Assembly (NCBI GenBank): GCA_025356075.1
Contig: JANXUT010000055.1
Location: 186,001-250,000 of the forward strand
Direction of reading: 5' to 3'
Source: Pseudomonadota bacterium
Lineage (GTDB): Bacteria; Pseudomonadota; Gammaproteobacteria; Steroidobacterales; Steroidobacteraceae
Length of the DNA: 64,000 nucleotides
The notes beneath the pieces are model-generated. The model was not told the origin of the DNA and did no database searches. It saw only the letters and a list, made by a program, of their open reading frames with translations. Position 1 is the stretch's first letter. Each line of letters begins with the position of its first letter. The translations under genes and the position numbers were made by a program. Positions 15,855 to 23,318 of the stretch are shown here, in pieces.

Positions 15855-18796
15855 GCGCGCGCGCGCCACGCTCGGGCACACGGGTGACGGCGGAGCCTGT
15901 GCGGTTTTCGTTCGACGGACGCGAGTTTCTGGGCCAGCGCGGCGACACGCTTGCCTCGGCGCTGCTCGCGAACGGCGTCACGCTGCTCGGGCGCAGCGTC
16001 AAATACCGGCGGCCGCGCGGCCTCCTCGCGCTCGGTCCCGAGGAGCCGAATGCGCTCATGACCGTCGGCGAGACGCCGACGGTCATACCGAACGTCCCGG
16101 CGCCGCAGCTCGTCCTCCGGGACGGACTGAACGCACGCAGCCAAAATCGCTGGCCTTCGCTCAGGTTCGATGTCGCATCTCTCCTACAGGCGGGCGGCGG
16201 CTTCTTCGGCGCGGGGTTCTACTACAAGACCTTCATCTGGCCGTCGTGGCGCGCCTACGAGGGCTTGATCCGCAACCTCGCGGGCTTGGGCGAAGCGCCG
16301 GGCGCCGCGGCGATTCCACCACCCTCGATCGAGCATCTCGCCTGCGACGTGCTGGTGGGTGGAGGCGGTGCGGCGGGCCTCGGTGCCGCGCTCGCGGCCG
16401 CGCGCGCGGGCGCGAGCGTCGTGCTCTGCGAGCGGGAGCCGGAGCTCGGCGGCGAGCTCGACTTCGAGACCGCAACCGTCAACGGCGCGAGCGCGTCGGA
16501 CTGGATCGGCGCGGTCCGGGCGGAACTTGCGGGCCGGGGTGCGCGCGTGCTGACGGATGCGACCGTGATCGGCGGCTCCGATGGACTCGTCATCGTGCAC
16601 CAGGTACCGGGAGGCCTAGCCGGGCGCGATTCGATGTATCGCGTCCGGCCGCGCCGGTTCGTCATCGCGATGGGAGCGGTTGAGCGTCCGATCGCCTTCA
16701 CCGACAACGACCGGCCGGGCGTCATGCTGCTCGGCGCCGCCGAGCGACTCATGGTGCGCTACGGCGTCGCCACCGGGCAGCGACCGCTCGTCTTTGGTAA
16801 CCACGATCGGATCTACGCCGCTGCGGCGCGCCTCGTCGGCCGTGGCATCCGCCCGGTGGCCGTCATCGACACGCGAGCGGGAGCGACGACGGAGAGTGCC
16901 GCGCTCGCGCGCCACCGCAGCGTCCTCGAGCGTGCCGGGGTCCTCTGCCTCGCGGCCCACGCAGTGCTGTCGGTGGATGGCCGTGGCGGCGTGCGCGCCG
17001 CGACCGTCGCGCCGCTGCGCACGCCCGGCGCCGCGCGCCGCATCGAGTGCGACTGCGTGCTCGTCAGCGGCGGGTGGTCGCCGTCCGTGCATGCGGGCCT
17101 GCACGAGGGTGGCGAGCGGCGCTACCTCGAGGGCAATGGCGCGTTCATCGCCGCGTCCCAGCCCGAGTGGCGCCTCTGCGCGGGCGCTGCCAACGGCGCG
17201 CTCGAGCTTGCCGCTGCCCTGGCCGAGGGCTTCGCCGCGGGCGAGCGGGCGGCGCGGGAGGCGGGCGCCGCCCAGGGTGCGGGCCCCGTTCCCGTCGCGA
17301 GCGGCGATCCGGAGCCGAGACTCGTCCCGTTCTGGCGCTCGCCGGCCTCGATCGCCGCGGAAAAGCGCCAGTTCGTGGACCTGCAGAACGACGTGACGGT
17401 CGCGGACCTGCGCCAGGCGCTCGCGGAAGGGTTCGTCGACATCGAGCACGTTAAGCGCTACACGACGCTCGGCGTCGGCACCGAACAGGGACGAACGGGC
17501 GGCGCGCTTGGGGCCGGCATCCTCGCCGAGCTCAAGGGCGAAACGCTCGGGAGTGTCGGCGCGAGTCGCACGCGGCCTCCGTACCACCCGCTGACGCTCG
17601 CCGCTATCGTCGGCCATCGCGCCGGCCAGCAGCTCCGGGTGCTCAGACGCACGCCGCTGCACGAATGGCACGAGGCGAACGGTGGCGTGCTCGAACCCGC
17701 CGAGTTCTGGATGCGCACGCGCTACTACCGCGCCAATGGAATCGATGCGTTCGCGGCCGGGATCGTCGAGGCCGACCGCGTTCGCAAGCACGGTGGCGTC
17801 GTCGACGGCTCGACGCTCGGCAAGATCGAAGTGGCGGGCGCGGATGCGGCGCGCTACCTCGACAGGCTGTACCTGTCCAAGGCGAGCACGATCAAGGTCG
17901 GGCGAAGCAAGTACATGGTGAACCTGCGCGAAGACGGCATGGTGCTCGACGACGGCATCGTCTTGCGGCTCGCCGAGGACCGCTTTCTCGCGACGACGGG
18001 CTCGGGGCATGCCGAGCACATGCTCGCGCACTTCGAGCGTTATCGGGATACCGAATGGAGCGGCGCCGAGGTGGCGCTCGCCAACGTGACCGAGGCGTGG
18101 GGCGTCATCGTCGCGGCGGGTCCTGCGAGTCGCGCGGCACTCGGCGCGGCGCTTGGCCCGGAGTGGACGGCGCGCATCGGACAGCTCGCGCACATGGAGT
18201 TCGCGGACGGCATGCACGGGGGCGCGGAGCTACGCGTGCTGCGCGCGAGTTTCTCGGGCGAGCTTGCCTTTGAGCTCCACTGCCGCCCGGGGCTGACGGT
18301 TGGACTGTGGCAGGGCCTTGTCGAGGCGGGCCTGCCTCCCTACGGACTCGAGGCGCTCGACATCCTGCGGGTCGAGAAGGGCTACCTGGTCGGCTCTGAA
18401 ATGAACGGCCAGACGACGCCCGGCGATCTTGGCATGGACGGGCTCCTCAAGCTCGGCAACCCCTGCGTCGGCGTTGCGCTGCTCGACCGGCCGGCGTTCC
18501 GGGAGCCGAGTCGTCCGAAGCTCGTCGGCCTGAAGGCAACGGACGGCAAGGCGGTCATCCTCGGCGGCGCGCAGATCACGCGGGCAAGTGCGCCGAGCCG
18601 GTCACTCGGCTACATCACCTCGAGCGCGTATAGCCCCGCGCTCGGTGAATGGATCGCCCTCGCGCTCGTCGCTCGCTCGGATGCTGCCGAGGGAATGAAC
18701 CTCGTGGCGCGCGATCCGCTGCGCGGCGGCGACGTTCCGGTGCGCGTGACGGCGCCCGTGCATTTCGATCCGGGCGCAGAGCGCATGAAGTCATGA
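15851..18796 (+). CDS. soxA: Sarcosine oxidase alpha subunit
   Basis: A 981-residue subunit carrying NAD and folate-binding sites of heterotetrameric sarcosine oxidase. The N-terminal segment has FDGREFLGQRGDTLASALLANG and GRSVKYRRPRG, the SoxA version of the Fer2_4 fold without cluster cysteines. A Rossmann motif VLVGGGGAAGLGAALAAARAG lies near residues 170-190. The C-terminal 400 residues form GcvT-like tetrahydrofolate domains (GSTLGKIEVAGADAARYLDR, YGLEALDILRVEKGYLVGSE, TTPGDLGMDGLL). The TTG start at 15851 overlaps the soxD stop. Methylene carbon from sarcosine would be transferred to folate here. The soxG start overlaps its stop (ATGA). Confidence 0.95.
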   Translation: MSARAPRSGTRVTAEPVRFSFDGREFLGQRGDTLASALLANGVTLLGRSVKYRRPRGLLALGPEEPNALMTVGETPTVIPNVPAPQLVLRDGLNARSQNRWPSLRFDVASLLQAGGGFFGAGFYYKTFIWPSWRAYEGLIRNLAGLGEAPGAAAIPPPSIEHLACDVLVGGGGAAGLGAALAAARAGASVVLCEREPELGGELDFETATVNGASASDWIGAVRAELAGRGARVLTDATVIGGSDGLVIVHQVPGGLAGRDSMYRVRPRRFVIAMGAVERPIAFTDNDRPGVMLLGAAERLMVRYGVATGQRPLVFGNHDRIYAAAARLVGRGIRPVAVIDTRAGATTESAALARHRSVLERAGVLCLAAHAVLSVDGRGGVRAATVAPLRTPGAARRIECDCVLVSGGWSPSVHAGLHEGGERRYLEGNGAFIAASQPEWRLCAGAANGALELAAALAEGFAAGERAAREAGAAQGAGPVPVASGDPEPRLVPFWRSPASIAAEKRQFVDLQNDVTVADLRQALAEGFVDIEHVKRYTTLGVGTEQGRTGGALGAGILAELKGETLGSVGASRTRPPYHPLTLAAIVGHRAGQQLRVLRRTPLHEWHEANGGVLEPAEFWMRTRYYRANGIDAFAAGIVEADRVRKHGGVVDGSTLGKIEVAGADAARYLDRLYLSKASTIKVGRSKYMVNLREDGMVLDDGIVLRLAEDRFLATTGSGHAEHMLAHFERYRDTEWSGAEVALANVTEAWGVIVAAGPASRAALGAALGPEWTARIGQLAHMEFADGMHGGAELRVLRASFSGELAFELHCRPGLTVGLWQGLVEAGLPPYGLEALDILRVEKGYLVGSEMNGQTTPGDLGMDGLLKLGNPCVGVALLDRPAFREPSRPKLVGLKATDGKAVILGGAQITRASAPSRSLGYITSSAYSPALGEWIALALVARSDAAEGMNLVARDPLRGGDVPVRVTAPVHFDPGAERMKS

Positions 18797-19302
18797 GCAG
18801 CCCCACTACCGCGAGCGGGGCCGCGCCCTGCCGAATCGACGGGCCGCTCGCCATCGAGGCGCGCGAGTTCAAGACGTTCATGTTCCCGCTGGTCGGGAGC
18901 GCCACGGCCGACCTGCCAGCGCCGCCCGGCGCCGTGCAGCGGGATGGTGCCGGCCGGGCGGCGCTCCTGCATTTCGCGCCCGGGCGTTTCCTCGCGCCGG
19001 CGCCGGGCGCCGACCTGATCCGGCATCTCGATGCGCTCGCCGCGGCCGGCGTCGGTGCGGTCTTCAACGTGACGGGCAAGTGGCGCTCGATTGAAGTGGC
19101 GGGCGCGGGCGCCGAGCGCCTGCTCGCCGGCGGCGTCGATGTTGCGACGGTGCTCGGTCACCGGGAATGCGCGGCGGTGCAGCTCCTCGATTGTCCCGTC
19201 GTGCTCACGCGTTCGAGCGCGGGATTCGAGCTCATGGTCCAGGCGAGCTACGCCACCGACCTCGCCGCCTCGCTCGAGCGGATCCGCGCGAGCTCGCGCT
19301 AG
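18793..19302 (+). CDS. soxG: Sarcosine oxidase gamma subunit
   Basis: A 169-residue subunit of heterotetrameric sarcosine oxidase. Gamma subunits are poorly conserved, but segments such as FNVTGKWRSIEVAG, LLAGGVDVATVL, CAAVQLLDCPVVLTRSS and FELMVQASYATDLAASLERI are characteristic. The ATG at 18793 overlaps the soxA stop as ATGA, completing the soxBDAG chain of overlaps. No formyltetrahydrofolate deformylase (purU), folD or serine hydroxymethyltransferase gene follows, although these are common companions. The C1 product must be handled by genes elsewhere. Confidence 0.9.
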   Translation: MSSPTTASGAAPCRIDGPLAIEAREFKTFMFPLVGSATADLPAPPGAVQRDGAGRAALLHFAPGRFLAPAPGADLIRHLDALAAAGVGAVFNVTGKWRSIEVAGAGAERLLAGGVDVATVLGHRECAAVQLLDCPVVLTRSSAGFELMVQASYATDLAASLERIRASSR

Positions 19303-19832
19303 AGGAAGCTCCAGAGAAGGCCGATGGAGCCGAGGTCGAGCGAGCCGCCCGGGGCGCGGAACGGCTCGAACTCGACGCGCACCGCGACTGAGCTCGCCTT
19401 GAGCTCGGCCCCGGCACCCCACGCGAATTCCGATTCCGACCGATTGAATCCATCACAGCCGACGCCGGGCACGCAGTAGGTTCCCGCGGACGTCGTTACG
19501 GCGGCGCGCTGCTGGCTGTTGGCGAGTCCGGCCTTCGCGAAGACGCCGAGGTAAGGGACCGGTATCGGCAAGTAGACAACGCCGAACACGGCAGGTCCGG
19601 TTGCCCGCGTCGCGACGCTACCGAAGGCGGAGTTCGGCCGCGGCCGGCCGAGGTCAACGGACTCGGCTTCCGCGCCGAGACGACCGAGACCTTGCACCCC
19701 GACGAGCGCCTTCCAGCCGGTGTCGTGGGCGCCCAGGTCGAGTGCATCGACCCGGACCTCGGACCGGCCGATCGAACCGCCGACGTACGCGCCGACGTCA
19801 TCGCCCGCGCACGCGGCGCCCTGATCCGCCGC
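19299..19832 (-). pseudogene. Truncated outer-membrane beta-barrel protein (no start, no signal peptide)
   Basis: The frame reads GDDVGAYVGGSIGRSEVRVD, then GWKALVGVQ, later PVPYLGVFAKAGLANS, FAWGAGAELKASSVAVRVEF and the terminal GSIGLLWSFL. The alternating aromatic/glycine strands are those of OmpA-like or opacity-type eight-stranded barrels. It begins immediately after, and in the same frame as, the stop codon of the UrcA-like gene. There is no ATG, and the first GTG (19697) lies in the middle of the barrel. A normal gene would begin with a signal peptide just before DDVGAYVGG. It is therefore most likely the remains of a gene whose 5' end was deleted. Confidence 0.65.
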
Positions 19833-20174
19833 TCAGCCGGTGCTGCTGCCGCCACCGTGGGCAGCGTGCAGCGCGCTGAGTCCCGGATGGTCGATGGTCT
19901 TCACGGTCGTCGCGACCGCGTCCTTCAGGCAGCGGTTGAATGCGGACGAGACACGCGTGCCGGTAAGCGCGCGCGTAGCTTGGCAGTACTCCGACGCCGC
20001 CTGCTGGACGCGCCGATAGAGCACCTCGACGCCCGCGGGCGTTGCGAGGTTGACGTCCTGGTAGCTGATTCGGATCGTCGGCGCGTCCGCGGCTGCCGGC
20101 GAGGCGGCGAGCGGCAACGCGGTCGCGATCGATGCGATGAGGGCGGGGAAGAGACGATGCGTAAGGGCAGACAT
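19833..20174 (-). CDS. UrcA family protein
   Basis: A 113-residue secreted protein. Residues 1-25 are a clear signal peptide (MSALTHRLFPALIASIATA, ending ASPAAA). The mature part matches the UrcA family: IRISYQDVNLATPAGVEVLYRR, then a Cys in ASEYCQATRAL and FNRCLKDAVATTV, with the two cysteines probably bonded in the periplasm. The function of UrcA proteins is unknown. They are common in Sphingomonadales, Caulobacterales and Xanthomonadales-like bacteria, which helps place the organism. The ATG at 20174 is preceded by aaggagac. Its stop directly abuts the beta-barrel remnant. Confidence 0.85.
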   Translation of the reverse strand: MSALTHRLFPALIASIATALPLAASPAAADAPTIRISYQDVNLATPAGVEVLYRRVQQAASEYCQATRALTGTRVSSAFNRCLKDAVATTVKTIDHPGLSALHAAHGGGSSTG

Positions 20175-20401
20175 GGCAGTCTCCTTGATGATCCGAGCAC
20201 ACACGAGGGACCAAAAGAATAGGTGCGCGCGCGCAAGGAAACGCAGTCCTCGTCTCGCGCCGGCGGCCGTTCATCGCAACTCATCGACGCATCGTTTGAC
20301 GCAGCACGGGCGCGGGCAAGTTGCACGCGCCGTCGAATACGGGCGCGCGCCTCGACTAAACTGTCCGCGCAGCGTGCTGCTGCGCAGCGACGGATGCGAG
20401 C

Positions 20402-20833
20402 ATGGAAATCACCGGCGGATGTCTTTGCGGAAGTGTCCGGTTTCGTATCAGCGCGGCGCCGATCACGACACGTGTCTGCTGGTGTCGGCTCTGTCAGTAC
20501 CTGGGTGCGGGGAGCGGGACGGTCAACGTCTGCTTCCCGAGTGCGGCGGTGACGGTGACGGGTGCGACGAGCAACTACACGCGCGTCGCCGGCAGCGGCA
20601 ACACGATGCACCGCCGGTTTTGCCCGGCGTGCGGCACGCCGCTCGTCAGTGCCGCCGAATCGCGGCCGCACCTCCTGTTCGTCCGGGCCGGCTCGCTCGA
20701 CGATGCGGAAGTGGCTCGCCCGGCGATGACGATCTGGACCGCGGCCGCGCCGAGCTGGGCGTGCTTCGATCCGCGATTGCCGAAGGAGAGCGGCCAGCCG
20801 CCGCCGGCCGCGCCCGTACCCTCTCTTAATTAG
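20402..20833 (+). CDS. GFA family (Mss4-like) zinc protein
   Basis: A 143-residue protein of the GFA/CENP-V fold. The zinc ligands are visible as GGCLCGSVRF at the start, CWCRLCQYLGAGSG in the middle, and FCPACGTPLVS. Members were named after glutathione-dependent formaldehyde-activating enzyme, although that activity is disputed for the family. Formaldehyde is a product of uncoupled sarcosine oxidation and the sox operon is 1.1 kb upstream, so a link is possible but only inferred. A glutathione transferase gene follows in the same direction, from its own promoter candidate. Confidence 0.87.
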   Translation: MEITGGCLCGSVRFRISAAPITTRVCWCRLCQYLGAGSGTVNVCFPSAAVTVTGATSNYTRVAGSGNTMHRRFCPACGTPLVSAAESRPHLLFVRAGSLDDAEVARPAMTIWTAAAPSWACFDPRLPKESGQPPPAAPVPSLN

Positions 20834-20857
20834 GGAGTGGGAGCGCGCGACCGAGCG

Positions 20858-20885
20858 TTGCATCTGTATATCCGTACAGTATACT
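20858..20885 (+). promoter_or_regulatory. Sigma70-like promoter candidate for the GST gene
   Basis: TTGCAT (20858-20863) and TATACT (20880-20885) are separated by 16 bp, 28 bases before the GTG start of the GST gene. The -10 matches five of six consensus positions. The AT-rich patch stands out in GC-rich surroundings. Confidence 0.5.
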
Positions 20886-20913
20886 TGGCACCGTTCGGCG
20901 TCGGTTCCGGGGA

Positions 20914-21516
20914 GTGTCCGCCAGGAAGTTGTACTGGTGCCCGAAGACCCGCGCGATACGGGCGCTGTGGATGCTCGAGGAACTGGGCGTGCCATTCGAG
21001 CGCGTGTTCATCGACATCCGCGATGCGAATGCTCGCGCGAACCCGGCCTTCCGGGCCGTTTCACCCATGGGCAAGGTGCCGGCGTTCGAGGACGGCACGA
21101 CGCGGCTCTGGGACTCCGGTGCCATCTGCGGCTATCTCGCGGATCAGTACCCGGCCGCCGGACTCGCCCCGGCGATTGGAAGCCCAGCGCGCGGCGCGTA
21201 CCTGCAGTGGCTCCTCTATACGAACGCGGCGATCGAGCCTGCGATGGTCGAGAAGTTCAGCAGCGCCCCGGTTAGTACCGTGTCGCGCGGCTGGGGCAGC
21301 TTCGAGCTAATGCTGTCGGTGCTGCGGGATGGGCTCGCGCCGGGGCCGTGGATACTCGGCGAGAAGTTCTCGGCAGCGGACGTGCTGCTTGGAACCTCGT
21401 GCCACTTCATGCGCCAGTTAAAGATCCTCACCGATGAGCCGGCGCTGTCGGCCTACGCCGATCGCTGCGAGGCGCGGCCGGCATTCCAGCGCGCCGCCGC
21501 GTCCGACGTGCTCTGA
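20914..21516 (+). CDS. Glutathione S-transferase family protein
   Basis: A 200-residue cytosolic GST. The thioredoxin-like N-terminal domain shows RKLYWCPKTRAIRALWMLEELG, then the cis-proline segment MGKVPAFEDG and the glutathione-binding WDSGAICGYLADQYP. The all-helical C-terminal domain carries the N-capping box WILGEKFSAADVLLG. The GTG start at 20914 gives the normal start of the first beta strand. It probably conjugates or reduces electrophiles. No substrate can be assigned. The promoter candidate at 20858 suggests it is transcribed alone. Confidence 0.9.
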   Translation: MSARKLYWCPKTRAIRALWMLEELGVPFERVFIDIRDANARANPAFRAVSPMGKVPAFEDGTTRLWDSGAICGYLADQYPAAGLAPAIGSPARGAYLQWLLYTNAAIEPAMVEKFSSAPVSTVSRGWGSFELMLSVLRDGLAPGPWILGEKFSAADVLLGTSCHFMRQLKILTDEPALSAYADRCEARPAFQRAAASDVL

Positions 21517-21529
21517 GCGCGCAGGGCGG

Positions 21530-22669
21530 CTAGCGAGGCGCCGACGCCTCGAGCAGCGCCGCCAGTTCTCCCTTCCACAACACCGCCCACGTGTGGCTGC
21601 CGTGGCCGCGCGTTTGCGCGCTCGTCGGCAAGAGAACGAAGCGGCCGTGGCGCAGGCGCTTCGCTTGGACCTCGGCGATCCCAAGCTCGGGTGGGTTCAC
21701 GAAGTCATCCGCCGAGTTGATCCACGTCACCGGCGTAACGATATCCTCGAGGTGCTGCGACGGGTCGTAGTCCTCCGACGCGCTAACCTGATAGAGAAAG
21801 TCGTTCGCATCGAGTGTCGCTAGCGAGCTCTTCGTGTACTCCTCGACGCGCGCATCGGCGGCCTCGCGGGTCGGTAGCGTCGCCTGCAGGTAGAGCGGTG
21901 CGCTGCCCGCGATCGACAGGAGGTCCGACACCGTTCGCAATCCCGCGATGGGTTCGCCCGCGTACTCACCGCCCGCCCAGGCGGGATCGTCGCGGATCGC
22001 ATCGATCGCCATGCGTCGCCACATGCGGTTGCGACCGGCAATCGGCACCGGCAGGCACGCAAGCGGCATCAGCGCGTCCATGAACAGCGGGTAGGCCTCG
22101 CCCCACACGAAGCCGTGCATGCAACCCATCGACGTTCCCATGATGAGTCGCAGGTGATCGACTTTGAGTCCCTCGGTCAGCAGCCGGTGCTGGGCCGCGA
22201 CCATGTCGGCGTAGCCATACTTTGGAAAGCGCGCGTGCAGGCCGTCGCTTGGTTTTGATGACTTCCCATGGCCGATGCCGTCGGGGAGGATCACGAAGTA
22301 CCTGGAGATGTCGAGGAGCTGCCCGGGTCCAAAGAGCTCGCCGGAGAACTGCGCGCGCAGGAACTGGTGGCCGTTGCCGCCGGTGCCATGGAGAACGAGG
22401 ACCGCGTTGTCGACGCGACCGTCCGCGCCGCGGTGCGGTGTGCCGAGTGTCGTGTAGTGGAGGCGAAGCAGCGGCAGCACTTCCCCCGAGCGAAACTGGA
22501 AATCCTTCGCTACAAAATCCGCTTCCATCGTCGGCAGCGCCGGCAGCGCCGGCAGCGCCGGCAGCGTCGGCTGCGCGCCAGCGCTCCAACTGACCGCGAG
22601 AAGCGCCGCGACGAGGACGCGCGTTCGTGGTGTCGGCCACGACCCGAAGCGGCCGGGTGAAGTGAACAT
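21530..22669 (-). CDS. Secreted alpha/beta hydrolase of the homoserine O-acetyltransferase-like group
   Basis: A 379-residue protein with a signal peptide (PRTRVLVAALLAVSWSAGAQ), so it is exported, unlike true MetX. The hydrolase core shows AVLVLHGTGGNGHQFL (oxyanion-hole HG), FVILPDGIGHGKSSKPSDG, and the nucleophile elbow GTSMGCMHGFVWGEAYP with Ser as nucleophile. DDFVNPPE and TRGHGSHTW provide the acid and catalytic His. The export signal and lack of met genes nearby argue against methionine biosynthesis. It is more likely a periplasmic esterase. Just after the signal peptide is a Leu-Pro-Ala linker encoded by 9-base tandem repeats. Confidence 0.8.
   Translation of the reverse strand: MFTSPGRFGSWPTPRTRVLVAALLAVSWSAGAQPTLPALPALPALPTMEADFVAKDFQFRSGEVLPLLRLHYTTLGTPHRGADGRVDNAVLVLHGTGGNGHQFLRAQFSGELFGPGQLLDISRYFVILPDGIGHGKSSKPSDGLHARFPKYGYADMVAAQHRLLTEGLKVDHLRLIMGTSMGCMHGFVWGEAYPLFMDALMPLACLPVPIAGRNRMWRRMAIDAIRDDPAWAGGEYAGEPIAGLRTVSDLLSIAGSAPLYLQATLPTREAADARVEEYTKSSLATLDANDFLYQVSASEDYDPSQHLEDIVTPVTWINSADDFVNPPELGIAEVQAKRLRHGRFVLLPTSAQTRGHGSHTWAVLWKGELAALLEASAPR
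22533..22568. repeat. Short 9-base tandem repeat (ggcagcgcc, four units)
   Basis: Three perfect copies and one copy with a single change lie end to end inside the secreted hydrolase gene. In the coding frame they give a Leu-Pro-Ala repeat right after the signal-peptide cleavage region. The unit length keeps the frame if copies are gained or lost. Confidence 0.85.
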
Positions 22670-22879
22670 TTGAGGTCCCCTCATACGTGTCGACGAGCTG
22701 GCAGCGTCAGGAACTAGACGCAAGCTAATTGTAAGGTTTGTCCGAATGACCCGAACCGCCTGTTTGACGCAGGGCGAGGCAGCGGGCCCGGCCGCCGTGC
22801 CATTGCCGGCCCGGGGGGTTCTGGACTATACAGTCGACGAAACTATAAGCAGTGCTTCGATGCTGCAGCGAGGAACCGG

Positions 22880-23302
22880 GTGGGTGATGTCGTCGATCTC
22901 GTCAGCATCGCGTTGCGAAAGAAGCTGCTGGACCACGGCGCTCGCTCGCTCAGCGAGGTTGAGTGGCACCTCCTCAGGATCAGCCACCTCTTGAATTCGA
23001 TCGAGGACACGACCTTCGATCGGTTGCTCGCCGACTCGCCGCTTGCCGAACTCCTCGCCCTCGCCGACGGGCTCGACGCCATCCAATCGCCCGAGGCGGC
23101 CCGCGCCATTCGTGGCGCGGCGACCGCGCTCGCAGCGGCGAACGATCCGGGGCGCGGGCTCGAGCGCGCGGATGCGGTGGCCTCGATCTCGACAGCGCTC
23201 GGTCGTCGCCTCGCCGCGATGCGCTCGGGCGTCGAGCAGAAGCTTCTCAACTACGCATTTCGCCAGCAGGAACTCGGCCCCGGCGATTCCGCGGCGAGCT
23301 GA
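22880..23302 (+). CDS. Hypothetical protein (weakly DMP19/DUF4375-like)
   Basis: A 140-residue, helix-rich acidic protein starting at GTG 22880. The stretch LSEVEWHLLRISHLLNSIED followed by TFDRLLADSP, and an alternating alanine-rich helix (EAARAIRGAATALAAAND), loosely recall the DMP19 family pattern. The usual NGGFxQFF motif is missing. No signal peptide or membrane segment is present. The frame is well separated from its neighbours and is convergent with the histidine kinase gene. Possible promoter elements (TGGACT, 16 bp, TATAAG near 22823-22850) precede it. The gene is likely real; the function is unknown. Confidence 0.55.
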   Translation: MGDVVDLVSIALRKKLLDHGARSLSEVEWHLLRISHLLNSIEDTTFDRLLADSPLAELLALADGLDAIQSPEAARAIRGAATALAAANDPGRGLERADAVASISTALGRRLAAMRSGVEQKLLNYAFRQQELGPGDSAAS

Positions 23303-23318
23303 CCTCCGGCGGCCCGCG

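Noticed and set aside
16616-18217. Long open frame (533 residues) on the minus strand inside soxA
   Set aside because: It is an arginine- and alanine-rich shadow of the soxA reading frame, caused by high GC at third positions; no motif was recognised.
21530-22669. Homoserine O-acetyltransferase for methionine synthesis (metX)
   Set aside because: The protein has a signal peptide and is not near metW or other methionine genes, so a cytosolic biosynthetic role is unlikely.
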